DNA of 64,000 bases, taken from Alphaproteobacteria bacterium (GTDB taxonomy: Bacteria > Pseudomonadota > Alphaproteobacteria > JAAEOK01). Under the pieces are notes generated by a model. That model saw nothing but the letters and a program-made list of their open reading frames with translations, searched no databases and was not told where the DNA came from. The translations under genes and the position numbers were made by a program. The DNA is taken from contig JAAEOK010000088.1 in assembly GCA_024244705.1 (NCBI GenBank), forward strand, positions 1 through 64,000, written 5' to 3'. Every line of letters starts with the position of its first letter. Positions within the stretch are counted from its first letter, which is position 1. Positions 54,943-63,514 of this stretch are shown piece after piece.

Positions 54943-56685
54943 CTACGCCAAACCTGCTTTCCTGCGACCTTCGCGCAAGTTCTGATTGCTGTTGGCGTCG
55001 CGATAAGGTCGCCAGTCCTTCCGTATTTCGACAAATCCCGGATGAAGCCTTTCGCATTCGTCGAGCTCGGCGCGGGCCTCCTTTTCGCGGTCCAGATGGC
55101 CCAAGCCCACCGCCAAGACATAATGAGCATTGGGGTAATCCGGCCGCCATTGGACGGCCGTTCTTGCCGTTTCCACCGACTCCTCGTACCGGCCAGCGTT
55201 CAAATAAGCGCGGGCCAGGAAAGACAATTGCATGTGCCTCTGCGGATCCTTCGGATTGAGCCGTTGGGCTTGCTCCATCAGAACAATTCCCTCGGCATCT
55301 CCGACGAGATCGAGTTTGTTGCCGAGCGCGTGCCGACTATCCGCGTCGCTCGGGTTGAGCGCCACCGCCCGTCGCCCCTCGGCAATCGCAAGATCCAACT
55401 CGTCACGCCAGAGATAGGCAGTGCTCAGGAGGTGGTGCGCCAATGAGGATTCGTCATTGAGCGCCACCGCCTGCCGGGCCGCCTCGTGGAGTTTCGCAAT
55501 AGAGCCTTTCCGGTCTTCCGTATATTCGAGCAACAAATCGCGCGAATACGTCCAGGCCAGGTTGGCAAATGCTTCGCAATAATTCGGGTTGAGCTCGATC
55601 GCGCGCGTAAACATCTTCCGGGCTTCGACATGGCCCTCATGCGTGAACTCGTGGAGCCTTGACCGTCCCCGTAAAAAATAGTCCCACGCATCCAGATTGT
55701 CCGGCGGCTTTGCCCTTGAATGCGCGAGTTCGGCCTTTCCGATTGCCGGTTCCAAATTCGCGGCGATTCTATGGGTAAGCTCATCCTGGAGCAGGAAAAC
55801 GTCGTCCAATTCCCCTTCAAGCTTTTCGACCCAGACATGATGGCCGCCAGTTGTGTCGATAAGCTGCGCGGTGACCCGGACACGGTTTCCGCTCCTGCGC
55901 ACGCTGCCTTCGAGAACATAGCGCGCCTCGAGTTCACGGCCGATCTGCTTCACGTCCACAGCCTTGCCCTTGTAGGCAAAGCTGGAGTTCCGGGCGATCA
56001 CCGGAAATGACCGCCAAAGAGCGAGCGCGGTGATGATTTCCTCGGTGAGCCCATCGGAGAAATACTCTTGCTCGGCGTCACCGCTCATGTTGGCGAATGG
56101 CAGAACAGCCACCGCCGGTCGCTTGAGCATTACTTCCGCCGTTCCCGGGGATGCTGTATCGGACGTCTCGTTTGCAGCGAGAACCTTATAGGCTCGTATC
56201 GGTCGGGCGATGTTCTTTACCTTGAGCTCGCCCAAGTCGGCAAAGCCAATCGGAAGCCTATCGCCAACGTGCTCGTGCACCGTGGCGCTGACGCAGATCC
56301 CACTCGGCTCGGCGAGGCCCTCGAGCCGCGCCGCGACGTTCACGCCATCACCCAGGATATCATCGCCGTTAATCACGATGTCGCCCAGATTGATGCCCAT
56401 TCGGTATTGGATGCGGTGCTCCTGAGGCAATTCGGCCTCGCGCTCCGCAATACCCTTCTGTACGGCCACGGCGCATTTGACGGCATCAACAACGCTGGCA
56501 AATTCCACCAACAAACCGTCGCCGGTGGTCTTGACGATACGCCCGTGGTGCGCGGAGATCAGGGGGTCGAATAGTTCAGAGCGATGCGCCTTCTGGCGCG
56601 CAATCGTGTCTTCTTCGGCGGACCCCATAAGCCGTGAATAACCGACCATATCGGTAGCAAGAATCGCCGCAAGCCGACGTTGCAT
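54943..56685 (-). CDS. Class III adenylate/guanylate cyclase with TolB-like and TPR domains
   Basis: A 580-residue protein with three parts. Residues ~1-165 form a class III cyclase domain: metal Asp in AAILATDMVGYSRLM, then TTGDGLLVEFASVVDAV and INLGDIVINGDDILGDGVNVAARLE. Residues ~190-320 match the TolB-like N-terminal domain that often follows it (AVLPFANMSGDAEQEYFSDGLTEEIITAL and YVLEGSVRRSGNRVRVTAQLIDTTGGHHVWVE). Residues ~350-560 are TPRs (CEAFANLAWTYSRDL, ADSRHALGNKLDL). No membrane segment is seen. Multiple copies of such proteins are common in alphaproteobacteria; the signal sensed is unknown. Confidence 0.92.
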   Translation of the reverse strand: MQRRLAAILATDMVGYSRLMGSAEEDTIARQKAHRSELFDPLISAHHGRIVKTTGDGLLVEFASVVDAVKCAVAVQKGIAEREAELPQEHRIQYRMGINLGDIVINGDDILGDGVNVAARLEGLAEPSGICVSATVHEHVGDRLPIGFADLGELKVKNIARPIRAYKVLAANETSDTASPGTAEVMLKRPAVAVLPFANMSGDAEQEYFSDGLTEEIITALALWRSFPVIARNSSFAYKGKAVDVKQIGRELEARYVLEGSVRRSGNRVRVTAQLIDTTGGHHVWVEKLEGELDDVFLLQDELTHRIAANLEPAIGKAELAHSRAKPPDNLDAWDYFLRGRSRLHEFTHEGHVEARKMFTRAIELNPNYCEAFANLAWTYSRDLLLEYTEDRKGSIAKLHEAARQAVALNDESSLAHHLLSTAYLWRDELDLAIAEGRRAVALNPSDADSRHALGNKLDLVGDAEGIVLMEQAQRLNPKDPQRHMQLSFLARAYLNAGRYEESVETARTAVQWRPDYPNAHYVLAVGLGHLDREKEARAELDECERLHPGFVEIRKDWRPYRDANSNQNLREGRRKAGLA

Positions 56686-56794
56686 CTCTTATCCTTCCCG
56701 GCCATAGGCTACGGCGTCTATTGGAAATTAGCTACTGGGGGAGAATTGATCCGCGTGATATCCGCTTCGAACTAAAATGTGGGCCCACTGGTAC

Positions 56795-57157
56795 TTATTT
56801 CTTGATCAGCGGATCGCAGGCCAAAGCCGCGCCCTTCGCCGCGTCGCCGATATGCGCCAAGGCGGCGTCCTTTTCCGCCGCGGTCAGGCCGAGACGGTCG
56901 GCCTCGGCGTCGAACGCCGCCTTCTGGCCCGCCGCCACCTGGGCCGAGATCGCGGCGACCAGCGAAAACTCCTGCGCCGACAATTTCCGTTCGTAGTGTC
57001 CGACGCCGCAGCGGCAGAATTCTTCGGTGCTGCCGGCGCTGCCCATGCAGCTATCGAAAAAGGTTCGGGCCGCGGGCGACGGCTCGTCGGCGGCCTCCGC
57101 GGTGAGCCCCAAAAGCATGATCGCGGCGGTCGCCGCCGCCAGGCGCGAAACTGTCAT
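56795..57157 (-). CDS. Small exported protein of unknown function
   Basis: A 120-residue protein with a signal peptide (MTVSRLAAATAAIMLLGLTAEAA). The mature part carries four Cys (FDSCMGSAG, EEFCRCGVGHYERKL, ALACDPLIKK), likely in two disulfides, in a mostly helical context. The C-x(n)-CRC layout recalls small proteobacterial periplasmic proteins of unknown function. GGGAG precedes the ATG. No partner is evident. Confidence 0.75.
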   Translation of the reverse strand: MTVSRLAAATAAIMLLGLTAEAADEPSPAARTFFDSCMGSAGSTEEFCRCGVGHYERKLSAQEFSLVAAISAQVAAGQKAAFDAEADRLGLTAAEKDAALAHIGDAAKGAALACDPLIKK

Positions 57158-57249
57158 CCTTGGCTCCCTTTCGTTTCCACCGTTAGACTAGAGCGATGGC
57201 GCGCCGGATTGAACCATTCTGATTGAACCCTTTCGCATCGAACCGGGCA

Positions 57250-57654
57250 ATGGCAAGACGGATACGAATTCACTGCGACGACATCGTGATCGGAGCCATG
57301 CTCTTGGACACGCCGACGGCCGATGCCATCTGGAATGCCTTGCCATTCGAATCGCGCGCCATGACCTGGGGCGACGAGGTCTATTTTTCGACGCCATGCC
57401 GGATCGGCCGCGAAAGCGATGCACGTTCGGTGGTCGAGGCCGGCGAAATCGCCTACTGGCCCGACGGTGACGCGGTGGCCATCGGGTTCGGCCCGACGCC
57501 GATTTCCGAGGGCGATGAAATCCGGCTCGCCAGTCCCTGCAACATCTGGGCCCAGGCGATCGACGATGTCGTCGCGCTGAAGGCGATCAACGCCGGCGCG
57601 ACTGTGCGCATGGAGAGTGCCGACGACGCCGCGCCTCAAGCGAACCCGTCATGA
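57250..57654 (+). CDS. Cyclophilin-like fold protein (TM1367-like)
   Basis: A 134-residue protein starting MARRIRIHCDDIVIGAMLLDTPTADAIWNALPFESRAMTWGDEVYFSTP. The pattern LLDTPTAxxIWxALPFExxAxTWGDEVYF, later AYWPDGDAVAIGFGPTPIS and LASPCNIW, is characteristic of the TM1367-like cyclophilin-fold family of unknown function. A TTG at 57223 would extend it by 9 residues. The stop overlaps the nitrilase ATG, so the two are coupled and probably act in one pathway. Confidence 0.82.
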   Translation: MARRIRIHCDDIVIGAMLLDTPTADAIWNALPFESRAMTWGDEVYFSTPCRIGRESDARSVVEAGEIAYWPDGDAVAIGFGPTPISEGDEIRLASPCNIWAQAIDDVVALKAINAGATVRMESADDAAPQANPS

Positions 57655-58505
57655 AGGTCCTCGCCTGCCAGATCGAAATCCCGGAGATCACCACGGCCGC
57701 GCAGCGATCGTCGTTTCTCGACGACACGATCGAGAAGATTTCCGCCAAACAGGCCCAGGAGCCAGCGGACCTCGTGGTGCTGCCGGAACTGTCGTCGATC
57801 GAATATTCGCGCCGCGCCTTCGACAATCTCGACCAGCTCTCAGAGGATCTGGACGGCCATTCGTTCGAAGTCTTCGGACGCGCTGCCCGCGAACTGAGTG
57901 TCGCCATCTGTTACGGCATACCGCGCATCGGAGACGAGGGCTTTCACATCTCGCAGGTCGTCGTCGATGCCAACGGCAGCCGGGTCGGCCATTTCGACAA
58001 GATGCATATCGCTCATTACGGAGCGTCCCCGGAAAAGGATTATTTCACGCGCGGGCGGCATGTCTTCCTGTTCGAGATCGCCGGCATCCGGATGGCGCCG
58101 ATCATCTGCTACGACATTCGCATCCCGGAACTCGCGCGCATGCTGTGCGTCGATTACGGCGTCGAGCTGATCCTCCATTGCGGCGCCTATTTCGTCGACC
58201 GGTCCTATTACAGCTGGCGCCATTTCGTCGTCACCCGGGCATTGGAAAACCAAGCCTACATGCTCAGCCTCAACCGGGCCGGCGACGATTACGGCTCGTC
58301 GATCTTCTGCCCGCCTTGGGTCGACGAGACGGCGCCGGAAATCATGCTGCCCAAAGAAGAGACCTTCGCGAGTTTCGAGATCGACCGGGCCCGGATCGTC
58401 GAGGCGCGAAAGACCTACTCCTTTCTCGAAGACCGCCTGCCCGACTACCGTCGGCTCGACGTGCGCGACGGCAGGTCGGCCGCCACCAAGCCGGACACCG
58501 ATTAG
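57651..58505 (+). CDS. Carbon-nitrogen hydrolase (nitrilase superfamily)
   Basis: A 284-residue nitrilase-superfamily enzyme. The catalytic Glu is in DLVVLPELSSIEYS, the Lys in GHFDKMHIAHYG and the Cys in APIICYDIRIPELARML. The sequence is closest in style to amidases of this superfamily; the substrate is unknown. It overlaps the cyclophilin-like gene. Its C-terminal YRRLDVRDGRS segment is echoed by a fragment at 59699-59799. Confidence 0.9.
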   Translation: MKVLACQIEIPEITTAAQRSSFLDDTIEKISAKQAQEPADLVVLPELSSIEYSRRAFDNLDQLSEDLDGHSFEVFGRAARELSVAICYGIPRIGDEGFHISQVVVDANGSRVGHFDKMHIAHYGASPEKDYFTRGRHVFLFEIAGIRMAPIICYDIRIPELARMLCVDYGVELILHCGAYFVDRSYYSWRHFVVTRALENQAYMLSLNRAGDDYGSSIFCPPWVDETAPEIMLPKEETFASFEIDRARIVEARKTYSFLEDRLPDYRRLDVRDGRSAATKPDTD

Positions 58506-58631
58506 CCTGCCGTATTTGTTGGAGCGGCAGTGTCAGAAAATGACCGCCGTCTCCAGCGCCGCGCCTATCTTATCGACCGCTCCCATTACACTCGATTTCC
58601 CAGGTGGGTCCGACACCGCGCGGCGCGTCGT

Positions 58632-59516
58632 TTAAGTAGATCTCCGGCGCGCACGGCGTTTGAAGCGCCGAATCCGCCGCTTCCGTGCGCGGAATCCGGA
58701 CTCGGTAACTTCCGTCATTCTGATCGGAGCGACCGCCGCATATTTTTCGTAGAGTGTCCTATAGGGATATCGCGCCCATTGGAACCAGGGTTTTTCCACC
58801 GTGTTGAAATGAAAGATGCCGCGAAAGGAGTCGGTGTCGAAATCGGGAAGCCGCATCCGGTCGTTGATGAGGTCGCCATAAAGCACGTTCCACTTCTGGT
58901 CGAGGACTAGCTTATCTCCCTGGAGGCAACCGTTGATCATGTCCTGGTCGGCCCATCGGATCTTGCTCTCGTTTCGCCTGTAGTAATCGACGAGCCGGGC
59001 CGCGACGTTCTCGTGCCGCCATCGAACCGCATCGATCAACAGCACCCCGGCATTGACGTAGGGTTCCCCGGCGACGAGCGCGAGCGCATCGCGACGATCG
59101 GGCTTTACATTGTTGTCCAAGGCCGCGGCGAAGAGCTTGCCATCCAGGTCACAATCGAGGAGCGGTGCCAAGTCGGCTTGGACGATCAGATCGACGTCGT
59201 GATAGAGTATTCTGTCCGCCGCTATCTTGTCGGGCCCGAACACCCTGAAGTAGGTCGCTTGGGAAAAATGGTCCGATGCCTTGAGGTGGTCGTACTCTTG
59301 GCGATCGATCTCGATGAATTCGATCCTACGCTGGAAGGACTGGCACAGGTGATCGAGCGCTTCCAAGCTATCGGAGCTGAGACCCGCCGTGATCGCGTAT
59401 AGGTCGATGTCGAGATGTCCGTTGTTCAGGAACAAGGAGGTCAGCATGACACTCGCCGCCGGCGCATAGGCGTTGTCGAAGCATATCAATATCGACGTCG
59501 AGTGCTTCTCTCTCAT
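58632..59516 (-). CDS. Glycosyltransferase family 8 protein
   Basis: A 294-residue GT8-type galactosyl/glucosyltransferase. It begins MREKHSTSILICFDNAYAPAASVMLTSLFLNN. The metal-binding DxD is DVD in RILYHDVDLIVQADLAPLL, followed by FAAALDNN, PYVNAGVLLIDAVRWR and WADQDMINGCLQGDKLVLDQKWNV, and a C-terminal FHFNTVEKPW with the conserved His. The tail is very basic (RKRRIRRFKRRARRR), as in enzymes that associate with the membrane. It probably adds sugars to lipopolysaccharide or another envelope glycan. Confidence 0.9.
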   Translation of the reverse strand: MREKHSTSILICFDNAYAPAASVMLTSLFLNNGHLDIDLYAITAGLSSDSLEALDHLCQSFQRRIEFIEIDRQEYDHLKASDHFSQATYFRVFGPDKIAADRILYHDVDLIVQADLAPLLDCDLDGKLFAAALDNNVKPDRRDALALVAGEPYVNAGVLLIDAVRWRHENVAARLVDYYRRNESKIRWADQDMINGCLQGDKLVLDQKWNVLYGDLINDRMRLPDFDTDSFRGIFHFNTVEKPWFQWARYPYRTLYEKYAAVAPIRMTEVTESGFRARKRRIRRFKRRARRRST

Positions 59517-59826
59517 CGTAGTGGCCCGCCGAGGTGAGACGAGAATCGACCCGGATCCCCGATGTGAAACCGACCTCCGCAGGACAGCATGCCCCGATCT
59601 TGTCCAGGGAGACAATCCGCTTGCCGCCGACGGTCGGCGGTGACGTTGACCCGGTACGACGAAAACCGTCTGGCCGGCCCGTGCAGCAACCGGGACCATG
59701 CGTCCGAAGCAACGCGATGAAAATCCTCGCCGGCTTGACTACCGGCGGCTCGACGTGTTCGACGGCCGGTCGGCGCCGGCGAAACGGAGCGCGGATTGAT
59801 CCGTTCGATTTGTTAGCCAGGCAAGT
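59517..59826. other. Gap between the GT8 and M24 genes
   Basis: A 310-bp stretch containing the GT8 leader and, at 59699-59799 on the plus strand, a fragment resembling the nitrilase 3' end. No intact gene is supported. Confidence 0.5.
59699..59799 (+). pseudogene. Remnant of a nitrilase-superfamily gene 3' end
   Basis: In frame with a TGA at 59797, this fragment would encode ...LDYRRLDVFDGRSAPAKRSAD. It matches the C-terminal ...PDYRRLDVRDGRSAATKPDTD of the nitrilase ending at 58505 at about 13 of 20 positions, and the nucleotide similarity is visible around GACTACCGNCGGCTCGACGTG. No upstream catalytic region exists. It is most simply a decayed paralogue or partial duplicate. Confidence 0.6.
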
Positions 59827-61029
59827 TCACGAAATGACCGCCATCTCCGGCGCGGCGCGAACGGACAGCAACTCCGCGTCGCCGTCCGTGACGACGATGT
59901 TCTCCTCGTGCACCATCATCTTGCCGGGGGCGAATTCCATCCCCGGCTCGATGGTCAGCACCATGCCCGGCACCAGGGGCGTGTCGTCGCCGGGCCGGTT
60001 GGACGGCCATTCGGTCAGCTGTAGTCCGAGGCCGTGACCGAGGCGGCCGACATTGTTTCCAAGCGCGCCGCCGGCCTCGAGAACCGAGTTCATCGCCGCC
60101 CACAAGTCGCTTGTGGTCGCGCCGGGCCGCGCCGCGGCGATACCGGCGTCGGTGGCGCGATAGACCACGTCGTGGGCGCGCCGTGCCGCATCGTCGACCG
60201 CGCCGAACGCGAAGTTGCGGTCGAAATCGCAGTAGTAGCCGTCGAACGTGGTGCCGGTGTCGATGATCAGCACATCGCCGGCCATAATTCGGCGGTCGGT
60301 CGGTCCCATGATGATGTTGTCATAGCCGCCGGGGCCGGACACGCCCATCAAGTAGGGCGAGGTATCGGCGCCCCGTTCGAGCAGGTCGATGCGCATCTTG
60401 CGGCATGCGGCGCGTTCGCTGTCGCCGATCTCGAGGGACGTTTCCAGCGCCGTGAACGATTCCGATGCGAGCCGGCAGATATGGCGGACCTTGTCGATCT
60501 CGGCGGGCGATTTGACGCCGCGCAGCGCTCGCATGATCGCCGTCGCGTTGACCACCTCGATCGGGCGGAGCGCGTCGCGAAGACGGCCAAAGTCGTCCGG
60601 CGGCATACGCAAATGCGATTCGGGTCCCAACGTCGCGCCGATCCGGCCATAGCGGTTGCCGACCTCGGCGAGTGCCGCACCGAGCAATGAGATACCGTCA
60701 TCCTCCGGCCGCGGCGCCGGCCAGGTGCGAATATCGTCGATACCGGCAATCTCCATTCCGCGTGCGCCGATCTCGGGGATGACCGCGATCGGCGCCGCAT
60801 TGGCCGGGATAACTACGAACCATGGCCGCGTCGGACTGGCCCAAAACTGGGTGTCGAAGCCGGTGAAATAGCGGACATTGGGCTCGGTGGTTACGAACAA
60901 CGCATCGATCTCGGCCTCGCGCATCAGGCGACTGGCGCGGGTTAGACGGGATTCGAACTCCGATGGCGAAAATCCGCGCGGGGGCCCCACATCCGAGGAC
61001 GCATCATCCGAGTTAGTCATGTGCTCCAC
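59827..61029 (-). CDS. M24-family Xaa-Pro aminopeptidase-like protein
   Basis: A 400-residue creatinase/prolidase-fold protein. The N-terminal domain has EIDALFVTTEPNVRYFTGFDTQFW. The metal ligands are visible in LIIDTGTTFDGYYCDFDRNF (Asp, Asp), GRLGHGLGLQLTEWP (His), LTIEPGMEF (Glu) and VHEENIVVT (Glu). It probably cleaves Xaa-Pro bonds or a small amide. It is divergent from the polyamine-type ABC importer, suggesting that it processes the imported compound. A few in-frame Met starts near 61020-61029 are equally possible. Confidence 0.9.
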   Translation of the reverse strand: MEHMTNSDDASSDVGPPRGFSPSEFESRLTRASRLMREAEIDALFVTTEPNVRYFTGFDTQFWASPTRPWFVVIPANAAPIAVIPEIGARGMEIAGIDDIRTWPAPRPEDDGISLLGAALAEVGNRYGRIGATLGPESHLRMPPDDFGRLRDALRPIEVVNATAIMRALRGVKSPAEIDKVRHICRLASESFTALETSLEIGDSERAACRKMRIDLLERGADTSPYLMGVSGPGGYDNIIMGPTDRRIMAGDVLIIDTGTTFDGYYCDFDRNFAFGAVDDAARRAHDVVYRATDAGIAAARPGATTSDLWAAMNSVLEAGGALGNNVGRLGHGLGLQLTEWPSNRPGDDTPLVPGMVLTIEPGMEFAPGKMMVHEENIVVTDGDAELLSVRAAPEMAVIS

Positions 61030-61240
61030 ACCCTTGTTTCTGCCGCGGCGCGGGTCCGCCCCGACGGCCGAGATTTGGACATGGCAAATGGCCTCGGATC
61101 AACGCCAAAATCAATACAGGAGTGTTATTGGTGCTGATGCTGTCGTTGCCGGGCCGAAGATCCGAGGCGTAAAGACCGACAGCTTAACCGAGTCGGCCAA
61201 TGGTGGCGAAAGCTCATTCGATCAGCGAGGAACGAAATCC

Positions 61241-62353
61241 ATGAAAGCGAAGACTATTGTGACAACCAAGAAAGCAGGCCCGATCAGCCGTCGCTGGTTG
61301 ATACAGGGCGCAGGCGGCCTGGTCGCGGTGGCCGCGATCGGCATACCGGCCATCCACGTCAAGGCGGCCGAGGTTCTCAAGGTCGGCACCTATGGCGGCT
61401 ACTTCAAGGATTCCTTCGACAAATACATCTATCCGGATTTCTTCAAGGAGACCGGGATCGAGATCGAGTCGATCGCCGAGCCGACCGGTGAGGCCTGGCT
61501 GGTCCAGTTGGAAGCGGCAGCGCGCGCCGGACGGGCGCCGGCGGACGTTTCGATGATGGCACAGGTCGCCCGCGCCAAGGGCGAGAAGAGCAAGTTGTGG
61601 GCCCCGCTCGACGAGGCCAAGATGCCCAATATCGAAAACTGCCTGCCGAATTTCGTGCAACGCTATCCCGACGGTACGATCGCCGGCATCGGCGCGGTGT
61701 CGTGGTACATCACCCTGGTCACCAATACCGACGTCTATCCCGATCCGCCTGCGTCCTGGAAGGCGTTGTGGGACGACTCGAATCGCGATCGCCTCGGCCT
61801 GTTGGCCTTGGTCAGCAACTCGTTCTTGCTCGAAATCACCGCCCGGACCTGGTTCGGCGGCACCGATATTCTCAGCAGCGAGGAAGGGATCGAAAAGGTC
61901 TTCGACAAGCTCGCCGAGGTCAAACCCAACGTAAAACTTTGGTTTCGCGACGAAGGCCAATTCCAACAGGCGTTGGAAACCGGAGAGATTCCGATGGGGC
62001 AGTATTATCACGATGTCACGGGACTCGCGGCGGCGACCGGAAACCCCGTGCGCTCGACGTTCCCCGAGGAAGGCGGCGTTCTCGATTCCGGTTCGTGGTC
62101 GGTGTCGAAAGCGTCCGACAAGATCGAGCAGGCGGAGATCTTCATCAACTACATGTGCCGCCCGGAAATCCAGGCGAGCCTGGCCCGCAACGTCGGCACC
62201 GCCCCCACCGTCAAGCGCAGCCTGCTCGATTTGACGTCGGAGGAATTTGCCGCCGTCGCCAGCGACATCACGCCGATCATCCCGCGCTATGACATGTATG
62301 CCGAGCGCGACACTTGGCTGAACCAGACCTGGACCGAAATGATCGCGGGCTAA
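61241..62353 (+). CDS. ABC transporter substrate-binding protein (spermidine/putrescine type)
   Basis: A 370-residue periplasmic binding protein. The Tat-like signal SRRWLIQGAGGLVAVAAIGIPA is followed by a PotD-like body: LKVGTYGGYFKDSFDKYIYPDFFKETGIEIE, PTGEAWLVQLEAAARAGRAPADVSMM and GIGAVSWYITLVTNTDVYPDPPASWKALWD. Ligand is unknown (polyamine, opine or amino acid derivative). The ATG at 61241 follows GCGAGGAACG; an upstream extension is not conserved. A hairpin and then the ATPase gene follow. Confidence 0.9.
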   Translation: MKAKTIVTTKKAGPISRRWLIQGAGGLVAVAAIGIPAIHVKAAEVLKVGTYGGYFKDSFDKYIYPDFFKETGIEIESIAEPTGEAWLVQLEAAARAGRAPADVSMMAQVARAKGEKSKLWAPLDEAKMPNIENCLPNFVQRYPDGTIAGIGAVSWYITLVTNTDVYPDPPASWKALWDDSNRDRLGLLALVSNSFLLEITARTWFGGTDILSSEEGIEKVFDKLAEVKPNVKLWFRDEGQFQQALETGEIPMGQYYHDVTGLAAATGNPVRSTFPEEGGVLDSGSWSVSKASDKIEQAEIFINYMCRPEIQASLARNVGTAPTVKRSLLDLTSEEFAAVASDITPIIPRYDMYAERDTWLNQTWTEMIAG

Positions 62354-62361
62354 ATCGGAGG

Positions 62362-62384
62362 GGCCGGCGGTGACGCCGCCGGCC
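62362..62384 (+). promoter_or_regulatory. Intercistronic hairpin after the ABC binding-protein gene
   Basis: Perfect 9-bp arms GGCCGGCGG and CCGCCGGCC with a five-base loop, 8 bp after the binding-protein stop and about 75 bp before the ATPase gene. No T-run of terminator strength follows. It probably sets binding-protein mRNA above that of the other subunits. Confidence 0.65.
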
Positions 62385-62458
62385 TGTTCCTTCCGCTACG
62401 GCATGGCGGCGGGCCGGGATCCCGACCAGGGGCTCCCGTGCTCCAAGAGGGGAGACGC

Positions 62459-63514
62459 ATGTCCGGCTTGAGCCTTATTGGAGTCGGCAAGTCATTCGGC
62501 GCCCTGCAAGCCGTCGCCGACGTCGACCTTGAAATTCCCCACGGCACCTTCGTCTGCCTGCTCGGACCATCCGGTTGCGGCAAGACGACCCTGTTGCGGC
62601 TCATCGCCGGCCTTGAGGCGCCGACGCGGGGAGAAATCAGGCTCGACGGAAAAGATCTGACCCATGTCCCGGCCCACCAGCGCGGTTTCGGCATGGTGTT
62701 TCAATCGCTGGCGCTGTTCCCCCATTTAAACGTCGCCGACAATATTGGCTATCCGTTGCGGATTCGCGGGACCGATGCCGCAACCCGCGAGAAGCGGGTC
62801 GAGGAACTGCTCGACCTCGTCCAGCTCCCGGGGCTCGGCGCACGCAGTATCGCCCAGCTTTCCGGCGGCCAGCGTCAGCGCGTGGCGATCGCCCGCGCCT
62901 TGGCGCTGGACCCGGCGCTTTTCCTCCTCGACGAGCCGCTCTCCGCTCTCGACGCCAACCTGCGCGAAACCATGCAAGTCGAACTGCGTCAGCTTCAACA
63001 GCGTCTCGGCGTGACGACTATCGTCGTCACCCATGACCAGCGCGAGGCGATGACCATGGCCGACATCGTGGTGGTGATGGAGCATGGGCGGGTTCATCAG
63101 GCCGGGGACCCGTTGGCAATCTACCGCCAGCCGGCCAATACCTTCGTCGCCGACTTTATCGGCACCAGCAACCTGATCCACGGCACGGTCTCCGGCGGCG
63201 GCGCCATCGACATCGGCGGACCGATAATCGAGGTCGCTATCGAAGGTCAGCGCTTCGCCGAAAACGACCCCGTGGCCATCTCTATTCGGCCCGAGGAGGT
63301 GCACATCCTTGCCGCCGAGAGCGCGGGACGCAATCAGCTGGCCGGCCGCGTCTCTTTCATTCGCGATGTCGGCGCAAGCGTCGAAATCACCGTCGATTGC
63401 GACCGCTTCGTGGTTCTCGCCATCACACCGCCGAAATCACGGCCGGCGGCCGACCTCGGCGACACGGTCATCGTTGAATTGCCGGCGGCGGCGTGCGTGG
63501 TCTTGCCGCGATGA
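62459..63514 (+). CDS. ABC transporter ATP-binding protein (PotA type)
   Basis: A 351-residue ATPase. Walker A is GPSGCGKTT, the Q-loop is in VFQSLALFPHLNV, the signature is LSGGQRQRVAIARAL, Walker B is LFLLDEPLSALD and the switch His is in VVTHDQREAM. The C-terminal TOBE domain (PVAISIRPEEVHIL) is typical of polyamine/iron-type importers. The ATG at 62459 follows AGAGGGGAGAC. The stop overlaps the permease ATG. Confidence 0.95.
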   Translation: MSGLSLIGVGKSFGALQAVADVDLEIPHGTFVCLLGPSGCGKTTLLRLIAGLEAPTRGEIRLDGKDLTHVPAHQRGFGMVFQSLALFPHLNVADNIGYPLRIRGTDAATREKRVEELLDLVQLPGLGARSIAQLSGGQRQRVAIARALALDPALFLLDEPLSALDANLRETMQVELRQLQQRLGVTTIVVTHDQREAMTMADIVVVMEHGRVHQAGDPLAIYRQPANTFVADFIGTSNLIHGTVSGGGAIDIGGPIIEVAIEGQRFAENDPVAISIRPEEVHILAAESAGRNQLAGRVSFIRDVGASVEITVDCDRFVVLAITPPKSRPAADLGDTVIVELPAAACVVLPR

